Of a stretch of DNA of 64,000 nt, positions 34,954 through 44,836 are shown piece after piece. Numbering within the stretch: position 1 is the first letter of the stretch; each line of letters begins with the position of its first letter. The position numbers and the translations under genes were made by a program. Source of the DNA: Leptospira limi (lineage in GTDB: Bacteria > Spirochaetota > Leptospiria > Leptospirales > Leptospiraceae); contig NZ_JAMQPV010000001.1 of NCBI RefSeq assembly GCF_026151395.1, positions 2,668,501 to 2,732,500 of the forward strand, written 5' to 3'. Under the pieces are notes generated by a model. That model saw nothing but the letters and a program-made list of their open reading frames with translations. It searched no databases and was not told the DNA's origin.

Positions 34954-36059
34954 TAAGATCGTAATCCTTTTAATATACTTTCCACTGCTAAATCAATACG
35001 GATGGAATTGATAGGGATAAGAGAACCATTCCGAAATGAATCATACACAATCTTTGGATGTTTACCGATGGCCATTTCAATGATAGGAGGAAAAAATACA
35101 TTTAGATTTTTATATTGTTTTGGATACGGTACAAAACGAAATGCATGATTGCCATTGGAAAAACAATAAACTTTCGGTACTCCAGTTCCCATTGCCATAT
35201 GCAAACCACTAGAATCCATAGTTAAGACAATTTTGGAATTACCAATGATATTGATTGTTTCAGAGAGAGTCAGTTTTCCACATAAGTTTATCACTCTTTC
35301 TGAAATTTTACTTAATTCCTCGGCTAGTCGGAATTCCGCCTGCCCACCAAGTAAATTCACTCGATAGTGACTTTGATTTTCGATTGATTTGAGAATATAG
35401 CCTAGGTTCTCTCTTGAAAATTGACGAGTCTTGGAACTTGAACCAATAAAAAATGAAATTGCATTCTCTTTTTGTTTTTTTCGTTCAAATGGAAGAGAAA
35501 ATTTCACATTAGCAAAAACAGAATCTAATTCTTTGAAAAAAAATAGGTTTCTATCGAACTCAAATTCAATCTCTTTTTCCGATTTGATGATATGTGAATA
35601 CGATTGATCATTTTTTAATTTCAGTTCCCGAATATGGTTTAGATCATCACCAAATGGTGAGTATTTGAATTTTGCCTTCAAAGGTATAAGTAAAAAATCA
35701 ATCAGTAGATTACGTGAAAAAGTTGGCTGTACAATAGTATGAATACGAAACGTATTCAGTAAAAAAAGAATTCCAAATCGATAGAGAACATTGCTTTGTA
35801 AAGAGTTTAAATTTACCCAAACAGCCTTATCAACTGTTGATCGGTCATAACTTTCAAAAATATTTCTCCATGCAACATTTCCGATAAAAACTATTTTACG
35901 ATTTTTATTGAATTCAGAACACTTCAAATCTTTTAAAAAATTTCTAAATAGAATGTAATCGCCAATATTATCAATTTTACATATTAAAGTTACTTCCTCC
36001 TTAAAAAAGGAAAAAATCCTAAACAAACTAGTTAAAAAAATGAAAATACTTTTAATCAT
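34953..36059 (-). CDS. Family-9 glycosyltransferase (heptosyltransferase-like)
   Basis: This 368-residue GT-B protein resembles LPS heptosyltransferases. There is an N-terminal segment CKIDNIGDYILFRNFLKDL, in place of the usual R-xGDxLL pattern. The C-terminal donor domain has HYRVNLLGGQAE, NLCGKLTLSE and LTMDSSGLHMAMGTGVPKV, the last corresponding to the conserved DSGxMHLA motif. The first 20 residues are hydrophobic. It overlaps wzx by 8 bases. It could add heptose or another sugar within the repeat unit. Confidence 0.8.
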   Translation of the reverse strand: MIKSIFIFLTSLFRIFSFFKEEVTLICKIDNIGDYILFRNFLKDLKCSEFNKNRKIVFIGNVAWRNIFESYDRSTVDKAVWVNLNSLQSNVLYRFGILFLLNTFRIHTIVQPTFSRNLLIDFLLIPLKAKFKYSPFGDDLNHIRELKLKNDQSYSHIIKSEKEIEFEFDRNLFFFKELDSVFANVKFSLPFERKKQKENAISFFIGSSSKTRQFSRENLGYILKSIENQSHYRVNLLGGQAEFRLAEELSKISERVINLCGKLTLSETINIIGNSKIVLTMDSSGLHMAMGTGVPKVYCFSNGNHAFRFVPYPKQYKNLNVFFPPIIEMAIGKHPKIVYDSFRNGSLIPINSIRIDLAVESILKGLRS

Positions 36060-37368
36060 TGGAATGATAAACGCTTACTTGTTTTCTGAAAATACTTTTT
36101 ATATTTAAAAATCTTATCTCAAATAAACTTCCAAATTGCAGGAATAAAATAGGATGCAAACTTCTAAAAAATACTAAAAATAAAGTATTGGCACAAAATT
36201 GTGAAATCAAAGTAGCACAGGCTGCGCCAACAATTCCATATTCAGGGATCCAAAAATAATTTAGAATAATATTGACCAATAGTCCAAAAAAGCTTTTGAA
36301 TATCGTCAATTTTTGTAGATTCTCTAGAATATAATAATTACTTCCTGCAACACCCAAAAAAACAAACAATGATGCCCAAATGTGTATTTTTAAAATCAAG
36401 GATGAATTAAAATAATCATAACCATAAATTTTCAAAATCACAAAGTCTGCTGCGAATTGGGTAATACAAGCTCCTAACAACGCCATCCAAAAAACAATAC
36501 TATGCAAAATTGCAAATCGTTTCTTATACTGAACTGATAATTCCTTCTTCAATGCAATCAAATGGGGAAAAAATGAAGATGAAATTCCAATTGGAATAAA
36601 ATACCAGAATTCACTAAGTCGAACACCAACACTATAGATACCCAACTGCTTATCACCTAACATAGAACCAATCATAATTTGGTCTACTTTCATATAGACA
36701 ATGATCGCAAAACCAGACACTAAAATTGGGAAGGATTCTTTCAGGATCGATTTGATTCTATCCAATTTGGGACGAACTTTCAAAAATGAAGTATGATTAA
36801 GACGATAATATAAATACAAAGAAATATTCGAAATAATGCCTTCTGTTGCGAAGGAAACAAAAATCCAATTAAAACTAGAATTAAAATATATCAATATAAC
36901 TCTAATAAATGAAAAAGTAAAAAAAATTAGATTTTCAATAATGACAACTTTTTTAATCTCCAAGTTCGACTCATAAACATACTTAACAACTGAAAAAGAA
37001 CGGAATAACAAAGGGATCCCTAGAATCAATAATAACTGAAATAAATCTGAATCATTTCTTAAAAATATCAGAAATAGAACGGATAATAAGAAAGATAATA
37101 TGCCAAAAAATGTTTGAAACCAAAAAGATGCAGACAATATCTCATTTTTTTGATCCGGTTCCGAAACTAAAAATTTCACCAATATTCCTTCAGAACCAAA
37201 GGATACAAATATACCGAATAAAACAATGATCGAATTTACATAATTATATTTTCCAAACCATTTTGGTCCAAGATACCTTACAATCATTACACTGATTGCA
37301 AAACCAACTATGAGCTTAAATACCTTGTCGAAGAAAAACCAAATTGAATTAAAAAAAATTGATTTCAA
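36052..37368 (-). CDS. wzx: Wzx-type lipid-linked oligosaccharide flippase
   Basis: This 438-residue protein has 12-14 predicted membrane helices and the polysaccharide-export (MOP superfamily) pattern. There is an N-terminal FKLIVGFAISVMIVRYLGP, a helix-rich body, a central KVDQIMIGSMLGDKQLGIYSVGVRLSE, which is the most recognisable Wzx element, and later GAACATLISQFCANT. It would flip undecaprenyl-diphosphate-linked repeat units to the periplasm for the Wzy-like protein encoded immediately upstream (4-base overlap). Confidence 0.9.
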   Translation of the reverse strand: MKSIFFNSIWFFFDKVFKLIVGFAISVMIVRYLGPKWFGKYNYVNSIIVLFGIFVSFGSEGILVKFLVSEPDQKNEILSASFWFQTFFGILSFLLSVLFLIFLRNDSDLFQLLLILGIPLLFRSFSVVKYVYESNLEIKKVVIIENLIFFTFSFIRVILIYFNSSFNWIFVSFATEGIISNISLYLYYRLNHTSFLKVRPKLDRIKSILKESFPILVSGFAIIVYMKVDQIMIGSMLGDKQLGIYSVGVRLSEFWYFIPIGISSSFFPHLIALKKELSVQYKKRFAILHSIVFWMALLGACITQFAADFVILKIYGYDYFNSSLILKIHIWASLFVFLGVAGSNYYILENLQKLTIFKSFFGLLVNIILNYFWIPEYGIVGAACATLISQFCANTLFLVFFRSLHPILFLQFGSLFEIRFLNIKSIFRKQVSVYHSND

Positions 37369-38654
37369 TGAATTAACTTCGTATAAGCTTTTAAAACCTG
37401 TTTTAAGATATATAAGATAAAAAGAGCAGGCAACATTGGACCTAATACTGTTGGCTGAAAAATTCCGTACAATATCAAAAATAATAATCCGTAAAATATG
37501 GCAAAATCAATAGGATCTTTAGTTTTCAAACTTCCAGAGTAGATTGAAAAGAAGAATCCTAACAAAATTCCAAAAACAGAAACTGCAATCAATCCGCCAT
37601 CTCGATACATGGTGAAAAAAATAGATCCATACGCATTAAATAAAAGGGGGTTATTATACTCATCGTAACCAATTAAGAAGTTTTGGTGCAAATATCCACC
37701 TACCTGATCAGCTTGAGAGATGAAACGATAACCAAATATATTGATTAGCGGTATGAAATACCTTTCGATTCCTCCCAAAGTCGATAAACCATATGTGTAT
37801 TCATGAAGAATTGAATTTGGGTTTTTTAATTCTATATCAAATATAGTAAAAGATTCTGTATGATAAGTTACTATATAAGTTTTAAGAATCTTAATAATAT
37901 TCGAATCACCTCTATTATTAGTAATTTTAAGAGAAGCAAAAATTAAAATTAAAAACAAAACAATGGAAAACAGATATACTCTAAACTTTTCCTCTTTGTA
38001 TTTATTTTTATTAGTAAAAATAAAATACAATAGTATAGATATAATTAGGTAATGATAGCCAAATCTGCCAAACATCATTATCGCATCCAAAACAATCAAA
38101 ATTGTTCCGAGAAATAACAATCCTACTTTTTTTCGGACAATGAAATAAGATATGCCCGAAAAAAAAACTACAAACTGTAATGGACCTATTATAAAAGCGT
38201 GAGCTTTTGCAACATGCACTGAATTAAAAAACAAAGAGGATGTACCCGTAATTAGACCAAACACGTCACTTCTATACATGGAAGGTTCCATTATGAAGCT
38301 AAAAAGATAGATTGCTCTAACAGTAAACATAATCTGAATTGGAACAATTAATAGCAAAGCAAAATAAAACAAGAAATTGTAGCTATATAAAGAGACATTT
38401 ATATTGAAATTATCATAAACCCTAGAATTAATAAAATTTTCAGTAAAAATAAAACTTAATGTAAAGAAAACAAAAAATAAAAAATAAACGTATTGTGTAT
38501 CAGAAGAGATGATAAACAAACCAGATAGTGAAAAATAGTTCAATAAATTTAAAGCTCCCCACCAGATAAGTATAATGTACATCCCAATAGGATTTTTAGA
38601 ATATCTAGCAACTATAAAAATTAATATTGCAAATAAAATCAACGTTTGAATCAT
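37365..38654 (-). CDS. wzy: Wzy-like O-antigen (repeat-unit) polymerase
   Basis: This 429-residue protein has about eleven membrane helices, very low sequence complexity and no cofactor motifs, as expected of a Wzy polymerase. A large outer loop near residues 260-345 contains FDIELKNPNSILHEYTYG and RYFIPLINIFGYRF. A late LFNAYGSIFFTMYRDGGLIAVSVFG resembles the conserved end of the oligosaccharide repeat-unit polymerase family. Location next to wzx, the initiating transferase and the GT-C gene supports the call. Wzy proteins diverge strongly, so the assignment rests partly on context. Confidence 0.75.
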   Translation of the reverse strand: MIQTLILFAILIFIVARYSKNPIGMYIILIWWGALNLLNYFSLSGLFIISSDTQYVYFLFFVFFTLSFIFTENFINSRVYDNFNINVSLYSYNFLFYFALLLIVPIQIMFTVRAIYLFSFIMEPSMYRSDVFGLITGTSSLFFNSVHVAKAHAFIIGPLQFVVFFSGISYFIVRKKVGLLFLGTILIVLDAIMMFGRFGYHYLIISILLYFIFTNKNKYKEEKFRVYLFSIVLFLILIFASLKITNNRGDSNIIKILKTYIVTYHTESFTIFDIELKNPNSILHEYTYGLSTLGGIERYFIPLINIFGYRFISQADQVGGYLHQNFLIGYDEYNNPLLFNAYGSIFFTMYRDGGLIAVSVFGILLGFFFSIYSGSLKTKDPIDFAIFYGLLFLILYGIFQPTVLGPMLPALFILYILKQVLKAYTKLIH

Positions 38655-38669
38655 TTTCGCTCTTTATCC

Positions 38670-40034
38670 TTATCTTCTTGGAAGGAAATTCCCTATTATA
38701 ATAAATGGAATCGCGGGTAAAAAGAATCTAAAATCTCCAAAAAAGAGGCAATAGAAAAAAAGAAAATACAAAGGTATAATAAACAGAGAAATACGTTTTA
38801 TTCCATAATAAATCATCTTAAATAAAAATATCAGAATTAAAATTAGGTTTAAAAAAAAAGCATACTTAGATAATAACAATAATTGATAATTCCCATTATA
38901 CGAAACAACGCCCGCATATAACACGGTATTCGCTATTTTTGCTTTTGTAAAGTCATTGAGATTCGCATCTAATGAATATAAATTTATCTTTTCCTTAAAA
39001 CGATAACACTGCTCAACAATTGTATCATCATTAGTTTTTGCTTTTAATTCTTTAAACTCTTCAACAGTAAGATAGAATGGTAATTGACTGTAAATATTCG
39101 TGCCAATTCCTATTGACCAAATCCAAGGAGAAGGCATCCCAAAAAGTAGATATGACAATTTTTTAAATACGAGCAGTGGGATATCTTGGTATTGTGTGAT
39201 CCAAAACTTTAAAACATTTTCCTTTAAATCATCTGTTGGAAACTTTGAAATATTTTTCAGTCCATCTTCATCATAATGACCAGAAGCGAATTGATTGTTT
39301 CCTATAAATAAATTAGTCGTTCCATTATTAGAAACGATGCCAAATATTCCAGTCTGTTGGTAATTAAATGTAATCCAAGGAAAATGAAATATAAAAATAA
39401 TTGCATATGAAATTAAAACAAAATCTTTTCGCCTGTTTGGAAAAAAATTCATTAATCGTAAAACTAAAGGCATAAAAATCGAAACAGGTTTTACAAAAAT
39501 TGAAATTGCAAGCACAACAGAAAAAATTTTTATCTTGTCAAGTAAAAACAAATAGAAACTTAAGATAAACAAAAAAACAAAGACCGTCTCACTCCAAAAC
39601 AATGAGTTAAAAAATATAAATTCAGGATAAAAAATTAAAAGAAAAACGATTATGATTTTTTTAAAGTGATTGAAAATATAAAAATTTGCAATTTTGTACC
39701 CTAACACTACGGTCAAGGAAGATAATACAACGTTAAAAATTTTGAAGTATATTAATTTCGAAATTCCTAACTTCATCAAAAGGGCAATAATTGCTGAATA
39801 ACCAACAGGCCAATAAAAATCGACCTTACCTTCAGTTGCCAATGTATATGCATTAGAATAATACGCATACCCATCCATAGTAGGATATGAATCGACGATC
39901 AAAACCCAAAAAAATCTTATGAAAAAAGAAATAAAAAATATAATCAATTCAAAACGAAATTGCCTTCCAATCATTCTTCCGAAGTAAATAGTTCGAATTA
40001 GTGTATCCAGATAATATTCCCTAAATTTATTCAC
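38670..40034 (-). CDS. GT39-like/GT-C membrane protein, putative glycosyltransferase
   Basis: This 454-residue protein has about ten membrane helices. The first outer loop contains DSYPTMDGYAYYSNAYTLAT and is followed by VDFYWPVGYSAIIALLM, the arrangement of acidic residues and a WP-GY motif seen in dolichyl-phosphate-mannose-dependent transferases. FWSETVFVFLFILSFYLF follows, another common element of the group. A loop of about 120 residues (NGTTNLFIGNNQFASG onward) would lie in the periplasm. It is 75 bases downstream of the initiating phosphotransferase gene. The donor lipid is unknown. Confidence 0.7.
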   Translation of the reverse strand: MNKFREYYLDTLIRTIYFGRMIGRQFRFELIIFFISFFIRFFWVLIVDSYPTMDGYAYYSNAYTLATEGKVDFYWPVGYSAIIALLMKLGISKLIYFKIFNVVLSSLTVVLGYKIANFYIFNHFKKIIIVFLLIFYPEFIFFNSLFWSETVFVFLFILSFYLFLLDKIKIFSVVLAISIFVKPVSIFMPLVLRLMNFFPNRRKDFVLISYAIIFIFHFPWITFNYQQTGIFGIVSNNGTTNLFIGNNQFASGHYDEDGLKNISKFPTDDLKENVLKFWITQYQDIPLLVFKKLSYLLFGMPSPWIWSIGIGTNIYSQLPFYLTVEEFKELKAKTNDDTIVEQCYRFKEKINLYSLDANLNDFTKAKIANTVLYAGVVSYNGNYQLLLLSKYAFFLNLILILIFLFKMIYYGIKRISLFIIPLYFLFFYCLFFGDFRFFLPAIPFIIIGNFLPRR

Positions 40035-40109
40035 GAAAATAATTTCATTAAATCAAAAACTAAACGTTCTCATTTTAACCATTCACATATATAGATACAT
40101 TTCTCAAAA

Positions 40110-41501
40110 TTAACGTCCACGCCCAAACAATATCACTCGGACAGTCTTAATCATAATTCTAAAATCCAATAGAAGTGAAAAATTTTTTATATAAAACAAA
40201 TCATATTCTAACTTGATTCTTGAATCATAAACAGAAGAGCCGTATCCATAATTTACTTGTGCCCATCCCGTCAAACCAGGACTTACAGAATGACGAAGAC
40301 TATAGAAAGGAATTTCTTTCGATAATAAATTTACAAACTCAAGCTGCTCTGGTCTTGGACCTATAAAACTCATATCACCTTTTAAAACATTAAAAATTTG
40401 AGGAAGCTCATCTATCCTAGTCTTTCTTAAAAATTTTCCAAACAAAGTAATTCTAGGATCATTAGCAGATGCCCATTTCGCCTGTTGAATATTTTTTTCA
40501 GTCTTCATTGTTCTTAATTTATAAAGTAAAAACTCTTTTCCACCTTTTCCGATTCGAAGCTGACTAAAAAATACTGGTCCAGGAGACGTTAACTTGATAA
40601 CAATAGCCGAAAAAAATATTAAGATAAATGAAGGACCAAATAGCAACAAACACAATGAGTAATCAATAATTCTTTTTATTCTTTCTTGAATAGGTTTATT
40701 AAAATACGAAAACCCACCACTAGTAATGATCCAATTTAAACTCGTAAACAATACCGGAAATTTTTCTACATAGTGTTCGACAAAATTTGATAAATCAATT
40801 ACATTAACCCCCTTTACAGAAGCTTCAACTAAATGAGAATAACTATCCGGAGAAATTTTAAATTCATTATCAACTACGATAAAATTTAAAGAGATCGGAT
40901 GAAAACTTTTTATCACTGAAACCAGTTCATCTTCGTGTTTAATATATTTCACTCCAGGCGCATTAAAAACAGCAGTTGACTCCGAGTAGATGAAATAATT
41001 AATCTCTGCCTTAAACGTGCCTAGCTCCAAAAATAGGTTTCTAATATTATTTGGAGAGGCAATTAACAATAAATTAATTTGTACCTTATCTACTATAGAA
41101 TTTTTATAAACTTTAATTATATAGCGATTGATTAATCCAATAATAAAAAATGATACGGTGTTAGAAAAAAATATCCCCCTTCCCCATGCATTACCTAGAT
41201 ATCTATATTCAGAAAGAAAGAGAAAGCTACTTACGATTACCAAATAAACAATATATCCAACCAAGTATCTTTCAATAAATCCTAATCTCAGATCATTTGA
41301 ACTAGGCTTATAGGTATTCAATACTAATTGCACAAATGGGAAAAATAGAAAAATCAAGTATCTAGTCCAATAATGTGCCGTCGAAGTATTTGTTACGATA
41401 AGATAAATTTCAAAAAAGTGACTAATTAGAATAATCGAAATTATATCTAAAAAGATTAAAAATATTGGTATCCTTTCGATTTGCTTTTTTTTAAAAATCA
41501 T
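40110..41501 (-). CDS. Polyprenyl-phosphate sugar-1-phosphate transferase (WbaP/WcaJ type, initiating enzyme)
   Basis: This 463-residue protein has four to five N-terminal membrane helices, a middle nucleotide-binding-like domain, a further helix and the C-terminal bacterial sugar transferase domain. That domain has QERIKRIIDYSLCLLLF, SPGPVFFSQLRIG, KLRTMKTE, TRIDELPQIFNVLKGDMSFIGPR and GLTGWAQVNYGYG. It transfers a sugar-1-phosphate from UDP-sugar to undecaprenyl phosphate to start repeat-unit assembly. Direct coupling (4-base overlap) to the WbuB-like gene and to fnlC suggests an acetamido sugar as first residue, but the sequence does not fix the substrate. Confidence 0.88.
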   Translation of the reverse strand: MIFKKKQIERIPIFLIFLDIISIILISHFFEIYLIVTNTSTAHYWTRYLIFLFFPFVQLVLNTYKPSSNDLRLGFIERYLVGYIVYLVIVSSFLFLSEYRYLGNAWGRGIFFSNTVSFFIIGLINRYIIKVYKNSIVDKVQINLLLIASPNNIRNLFLELGTFKAEINYFIYSESTAVFNAPGVKYIKHEDELVSVIKSFHPISLNFIVVDNEFKISPDSYSHLVEASVKGVNVIDLSNFVEHYVEKFPVLFTSLNWIITSGGFSYFNKPIQERIKRIIDYSLCLLLFGPSFILIFFSAIVIKLTSPGPVFFSQLRIGKGGKEFLLYKLRTMKTEKNIQQAKWASANDPRITLFGKFLRKTRIDELPQIFNVLKGDMSFIGPRPEQLEFVNLLSKEIPFYSLRHSVSPGLTGWAQVNYGYGSSVYDSRIKLEYDLFYIKNFSLLLDFRIMIKTVRVILFGRGR

Positions 41502-42712
41502 ATTACTTCTTTAATAATCTGTTTTGCAGCCACACTAAGATCAAATTTTGATTTCTGTAATTTTTTAGCATTCACTGATATTGAAGATCTTAACTCTTTT
41601 TCTAAAAGCTTTTTAGCACATTCATATAGACCAACATCATCACCCGATATAACTACGTAGCCAGCATTAGCTTCTTCAATTATATCCTTTAAATCATTGC
41701 CAGGATTTACACTTCCTAAAATGGGCAATCCTTGAACTAGATAAGACAGTATTTTTCCTGGAAAATTATGAGTAGAGTGATTGTAGTTTAAAAAAAATAA
41801 ACCAACATCAAATTCACTTAACATTTTTGCGTATTCTTCTTGCGTTACAGGATCCAAAAGAGTTAAATTAGATATATTTGATTCTCTGATAAATTCTCTT
41901 ACTATATTCACTTCATCACCAGCCCCTACTAACACTATGTGTGCTGATGCATAGTTTTCTAAACTTTTTGCCAAACGAAGAACTTGGCTCATATCTTGTG
42001 CGTGCCCAATATTTCCACCATAGAAAAAAACAACTTTTTCATCTAAATTTAGCTGTTTTCTATAATTAGACTTATCCACACCTACTTGAAAAGAAAATGA
42101 TTTATCTGTTACCCAATTGAACAAAACTTCAAGTTTTGCATTTCCATCATAATTGTGATATCGACAAAACCATTCTAAGTTTTTTTGCGACATTAACCCA
42201 ATAGTATCTGCTTGACGATAATTCCAATTTTCTACTAACAAAAGTAACTTTGTAATCAGTGATTTTTTACTTATGATTCCATTGTCTATTGCCCATTGAG
42301 GAAAAAAATCTCTCAGTATCAAATATGACTTCGTTTTCGTTAGCTTTTTTAATTTATAAACTAACCAACCCCAAAAAATGGATGGGGAATAGTATATTAT
42401 CAAATCCATTTTAAAGTCTTTAAATTTATATTTCCCATACATCCAAGCACGAAAAGGCAACAGAAATTCATTAAATAGTCGGATTATCTTCGATACGTTC
42501 TTTAATCTACCTGATGGAAATCGCAAAACGGAAATACCCTCAAAAATTTCAATTTTATCTAAAGATTTTTCCGCTCTTCGGTAACTATCAGGAGTTATTA
42601 CTAGAACTTCATTGCCTAACTGCTTTAGTTCAAGAGCAAGTTCATGCATCATTTTGGCAGTTACCTTAATGCTACTCGGTAAATAGTCGTCTACAATGAT
42701 AAGAATATTCAC
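41498..42712 (-). CDS. Family-4 glycosyltransferase, WbuB-like (L-fucosamine transferase type)
   Basis: This 404-residue GT-B enzyme resembles WbuB, the presumed L-FucNAc transferase of several O-antigen clusters. It starts MNILIIVDDYLPSSIKVTA with MMHELALELKQLGNEVLVIT, then LILRDFFPQWAIDNGI, a hallmark of this subgroup, and in the donor domain VVFFYGGNIGHAQDM, VGAGDE and HNFPGKILSYLVQGLPIL. It is fused by 4-base overlaps to fnlC upstream and the initiating transferase downstream. With the complete fnlBAC set beside it, transfer of L-FucNAc is the natural inference. Confidence 0.82.
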   Translation of the reverse strand: MNILIIVDDYLPSSIKVTAKMMHELALELKQLGNEVLVITPDSYRRAEKSLDKIEIFEGISVLRFPSGRLKNVSKIIRLFNEFLLPFRAWMYGKYKFKDFKMDLIIYYSPSIFWGWLVYKLKKLTKTKSYLILRDFFPQWAIDNGIISKKSLITKLLLLVENWNYRQADTIGLMSQKNLEWFCRYHNYDGNAKLEVLFNWVTDKSFSFQVGVDKSNYRKQLNLDEKVVFFYGGNIGHAQDMSQVLRLAKSLENYASAHIVLVGAGDEVNIVREFIRESNISNLTLLDPVTQEEYAKMLSEFDVGLFFLNYNHSTHNFPGKILSYLVQGLPILGSVNPGNDLKDIIEEANAGYVVISGDDVGLYECAKKLLEKELRSSISVNAKKLQKSKFDLSVAAKQIIKEVI

Positions 42713-43830
42713 TTTTTCCAGACCACTCGATTTATATAACCAGTATAGCTTTGCACCAATTGCACAATTTTCATTGATACATTATCTGCTAAATAGTCAT
42801 CCACAGTCCCATTTTCAGTTGCTCTAGATGTATTTGCCATAATAGAAATTTTTATGGAATCGAGAACATCTAAAGTTTTTAGTCCAGACATAATTAAAAC
42901 TCCTGCATCCATTCCTTCAGGGCGTTCATGTGTATTTCTAATTGTAATAGCAGGAAATTTGAGAATGGAAGATTCCTCGGTGATGGTACCAGAATCTGAT
43001 ACAACACATTTTGAATTTTGTTGTAGGTAAATATAATCCAGGAATCCAAATGGTTTTAGAAATTTAATATTCTCATTCGACTCAATTCCCAATGATTCCA
43101 ATCGTTTTCTAGTTCTGGGATGGGTAGATACAATTACAGGAAGGTTATAATGATTCACGATCCCTTCCAAAGATTGTAACATCTCCTTTAAGTTTTGCTC
43201 ACTGTCTACATTTTCCTCACGATGGATACTGACTAAAAAATAATTTTGAGGTTTTAGATTCAATTCATTTAAAATATTTGATTTTTGAATTTTTTGCTTA
43301 TAATAATCTAAAACTTCCTTCATATGGGAACCTGATTTGAAAATTGTCTCAGGTTTAATCCCTTCACTTAAGAGATACCTTCTCGCATGCTCAGTTAAAA
43401 CAATATTGATATCACTTAAGTGGTCCACAATCTTTCGATTTAGTTCCTCAGGCACTCTTTCATCAAAACATCGATTTCCTGCTTCCATATGGAAAACAGG
43501 TATCTTTCTTCTTTTAGCGGAAATCACCGCCAAACATGTATTAGTATCCCCATAAAATAGTAACGCATCAGGTTGTTCTTTCTCGAATACTTCGTCAATT
43601 TTGACTAAGATAGAAGCAATCGTTTTTGCAACCGTATCTTCTGCAACATTCAGAAAATAATCTGGTTTTCTAATCTCGAGATCATCAAAAAAAACCTGGT
43701 TCAATTCATAATCATAATTTTGACCCGAGTGAACAAATACATGTTTAAAGCACTTATCCATTGCCGAAATAACCCGTGACATTTTAATTAACTCGGGACG
43801 TGTTCCAATTAACGTTAGAACTTTAAGCAT
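42709..43830 (-). CDS. fnlC: UDP-N-acetylglucosamine 2-epimerase-type enzyme, UDP-L-FucNAc synthesis (FnlC/WbjD)
   Basis: This 373-residue GT-B-fold epimerase has the WecB family signature: LTLIGTRPELIKMSRVI, VHSGQNYDYEL, LLFYGDTNTCLAVISAKR, HMEAGNRCFDERVPEE, SIHREENVDS and VVSDSGTITEESS with the conserved catalytic acids. The family includes ordinary UDP-GlcNAc 2-epimerases. The position directly after fnlB and fnlA (8-base overlap with fnlA) identifies it as FnlC, which makes UDP-L-FucNAc from the UDP-L-PneNAc product of the two previous enzymes. Confidence 0.88.
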   Translation of the reverse strand: MLKVLTLIGTRPELIKMSRVISAMDKCFKHVFVHSGQNYDYELNQVFFDDLEIRKPDYFLNVAEDTVAKTIASILVKIDEVFEKEQPDALLFYGDTNTCLAVISAKRRKIPVFHMEAGNRCFDERVPEELNRKIVDHLSDINIVLTEHARRYLLSEGIKPETIFKSGSHMKEVLDYYKQKIQKSNILNELNLKPQNYFLVSIHREENVDSEQNLKEMLQSLEGIVNHYNLPVIVSTHPRTRKRLESLGIESNENIKFLKPFGFLDYIYLQQNSKCVVSDSGTITEESSILKFPAITIRNTHERPEGMDAGVLIMSGLKTLDVLDSIKISIMANTSRATENGTVDDYLADNVSMKIVQLVQSYTGYINRVVWKK

Positions 43831-44833
43831 TTAATTCTTCCCGGATATAATCTAATTTTAATAAAAGTTCTTTAATGTCATTGATTTCCAATCGGTTCGT
43901 GTTGTGTGAAGTATAATCATCTAGTTCAGAAACCTTTTCTTCCCCTTCCACAAAATATTTTTTATAATTTAGATCTCTATTATCAGCAGGGATACGGTAA
44001 TAACGTCCCATATCAATTGCCTTCGCCATTTCTTCCCTTGAAACCAAAGTCTCATAGAGTTTTTCACCATGTCGAGTTCCAATCACTCTTATCATATTTA
44101 GTTTCTTAAAGAGATCTTTTAATGCTTCCGCTAAATCCCCTACCGTCGAGGCAGGTGCTTTCTGAATGAATATATCACCTTGGTTTGCATGTTCAAAAGC
44201 ATGTAAAACTAAATCTACCGAATCTTCTAACGACATTAAAAATCGAGTCATATTTGGATCAGTGATCGTTAAGGGATCCCCATTTTTAAGTTGATCAACA
44301 AACAAAGGAATGACCGAACCTCGAGATGCCATAACATTTCCATAACGAGTAGCACAAAAAACTGTGCCTCCTTCTGGCACTTGTCTTGATTTAGCAACCA
44401 TTACCTTTTCAGCCATGGCCTTCGAAATTCCCATAGCATTGATTGGATATACTGCCTTATCAGTACTCAACACAACAACACGTTTCACATTGCGAGCAAT
44501 AGCAGCATTTAAAACATTTTCAGTTCCAATTACATTGGTTTTTAATGCTTCCATTGGATAAAATTCACAAGATGGCACTTGTTTTAAAGCAGCTGCATGA
44601 AATACATAATCGACACCCACTAATGCGGATGAAATGCTTTCATAATCCCTTACATCACCAATGTAAAATTTCAGCTTATCATTATTAAGCGAAATTCGCA
44701 TATCCTCTTGTTTTTTTTCGTCACGGCTGAAGACTCGAATTTCTTTGACATTAGTATTTAAAAATCTATTTAAGACCGTGTTGCCAAAAGAACCAGTCCC
44801 ACCAGTAATGAGGAGAGTTTTATTATCAAACAT
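43823..44833 (-). CDS. fnlA: UDP-GlcNAc 4,6-dehydratase/5-epimerase (FnlA/WbjB/CapE)
   Basis: This 336-residue extended SDR starts the UDP-L-FucNAc pathway. It has the cofactor motif TGGTGSFGNTVL, VFSRDEKKQEDMR, AAALKQVPSCEFYPMEA, STDKAVYPINAMGISKAMAEK and ATRYGNVMASRGSVIPLF. The active-site motif reads MGISK, with Met in place of the usual Tyr of YxxxK. This is characteristic of the FlaA1/CapE/FnlA group and is not a defect. It lies 3 bases downstream of fnlB and overlaps fnlC. Confidence 0.92.
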   Translation of the reverse strand: MFDNKTLLITGGTGSFGNTVLNRFLNTNVKEIRVFSRDEKKQEDMRISLNNDKLKFYIGDVRDYESISSALVGVDYVFHAAALKQVPSCEFYPMEALKTNVIGTENVLNAAIARNVKRVVVLSTDKAVYPINAMGISKAMAEKVMVAKSRQVPEGGTVFCATRYGNVMASRGSVIPLFVDQLKNGDPLTITDPNMTRFLMSLEDSVDLVLHAFEHANQGDIFIQKAPASTVGDLAEALKDLFKKLNMIRVIGTRHGEKLYETLVSREEMAKAIDMGRYYRIPADNRDLNYKKYFVEGEEKVSELDDYTSHNTNRLEINDIKELLLKLDYIREELNA

Positions 44834-44836
44834 ATA

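Noticed and set aside
43823..44833. Loss of the catalytic Tyr in FnlA (MGISK instead of YxxxK)
   Set aside because: Met at this position is normal for the FlaA1/CapE/FnlA group.
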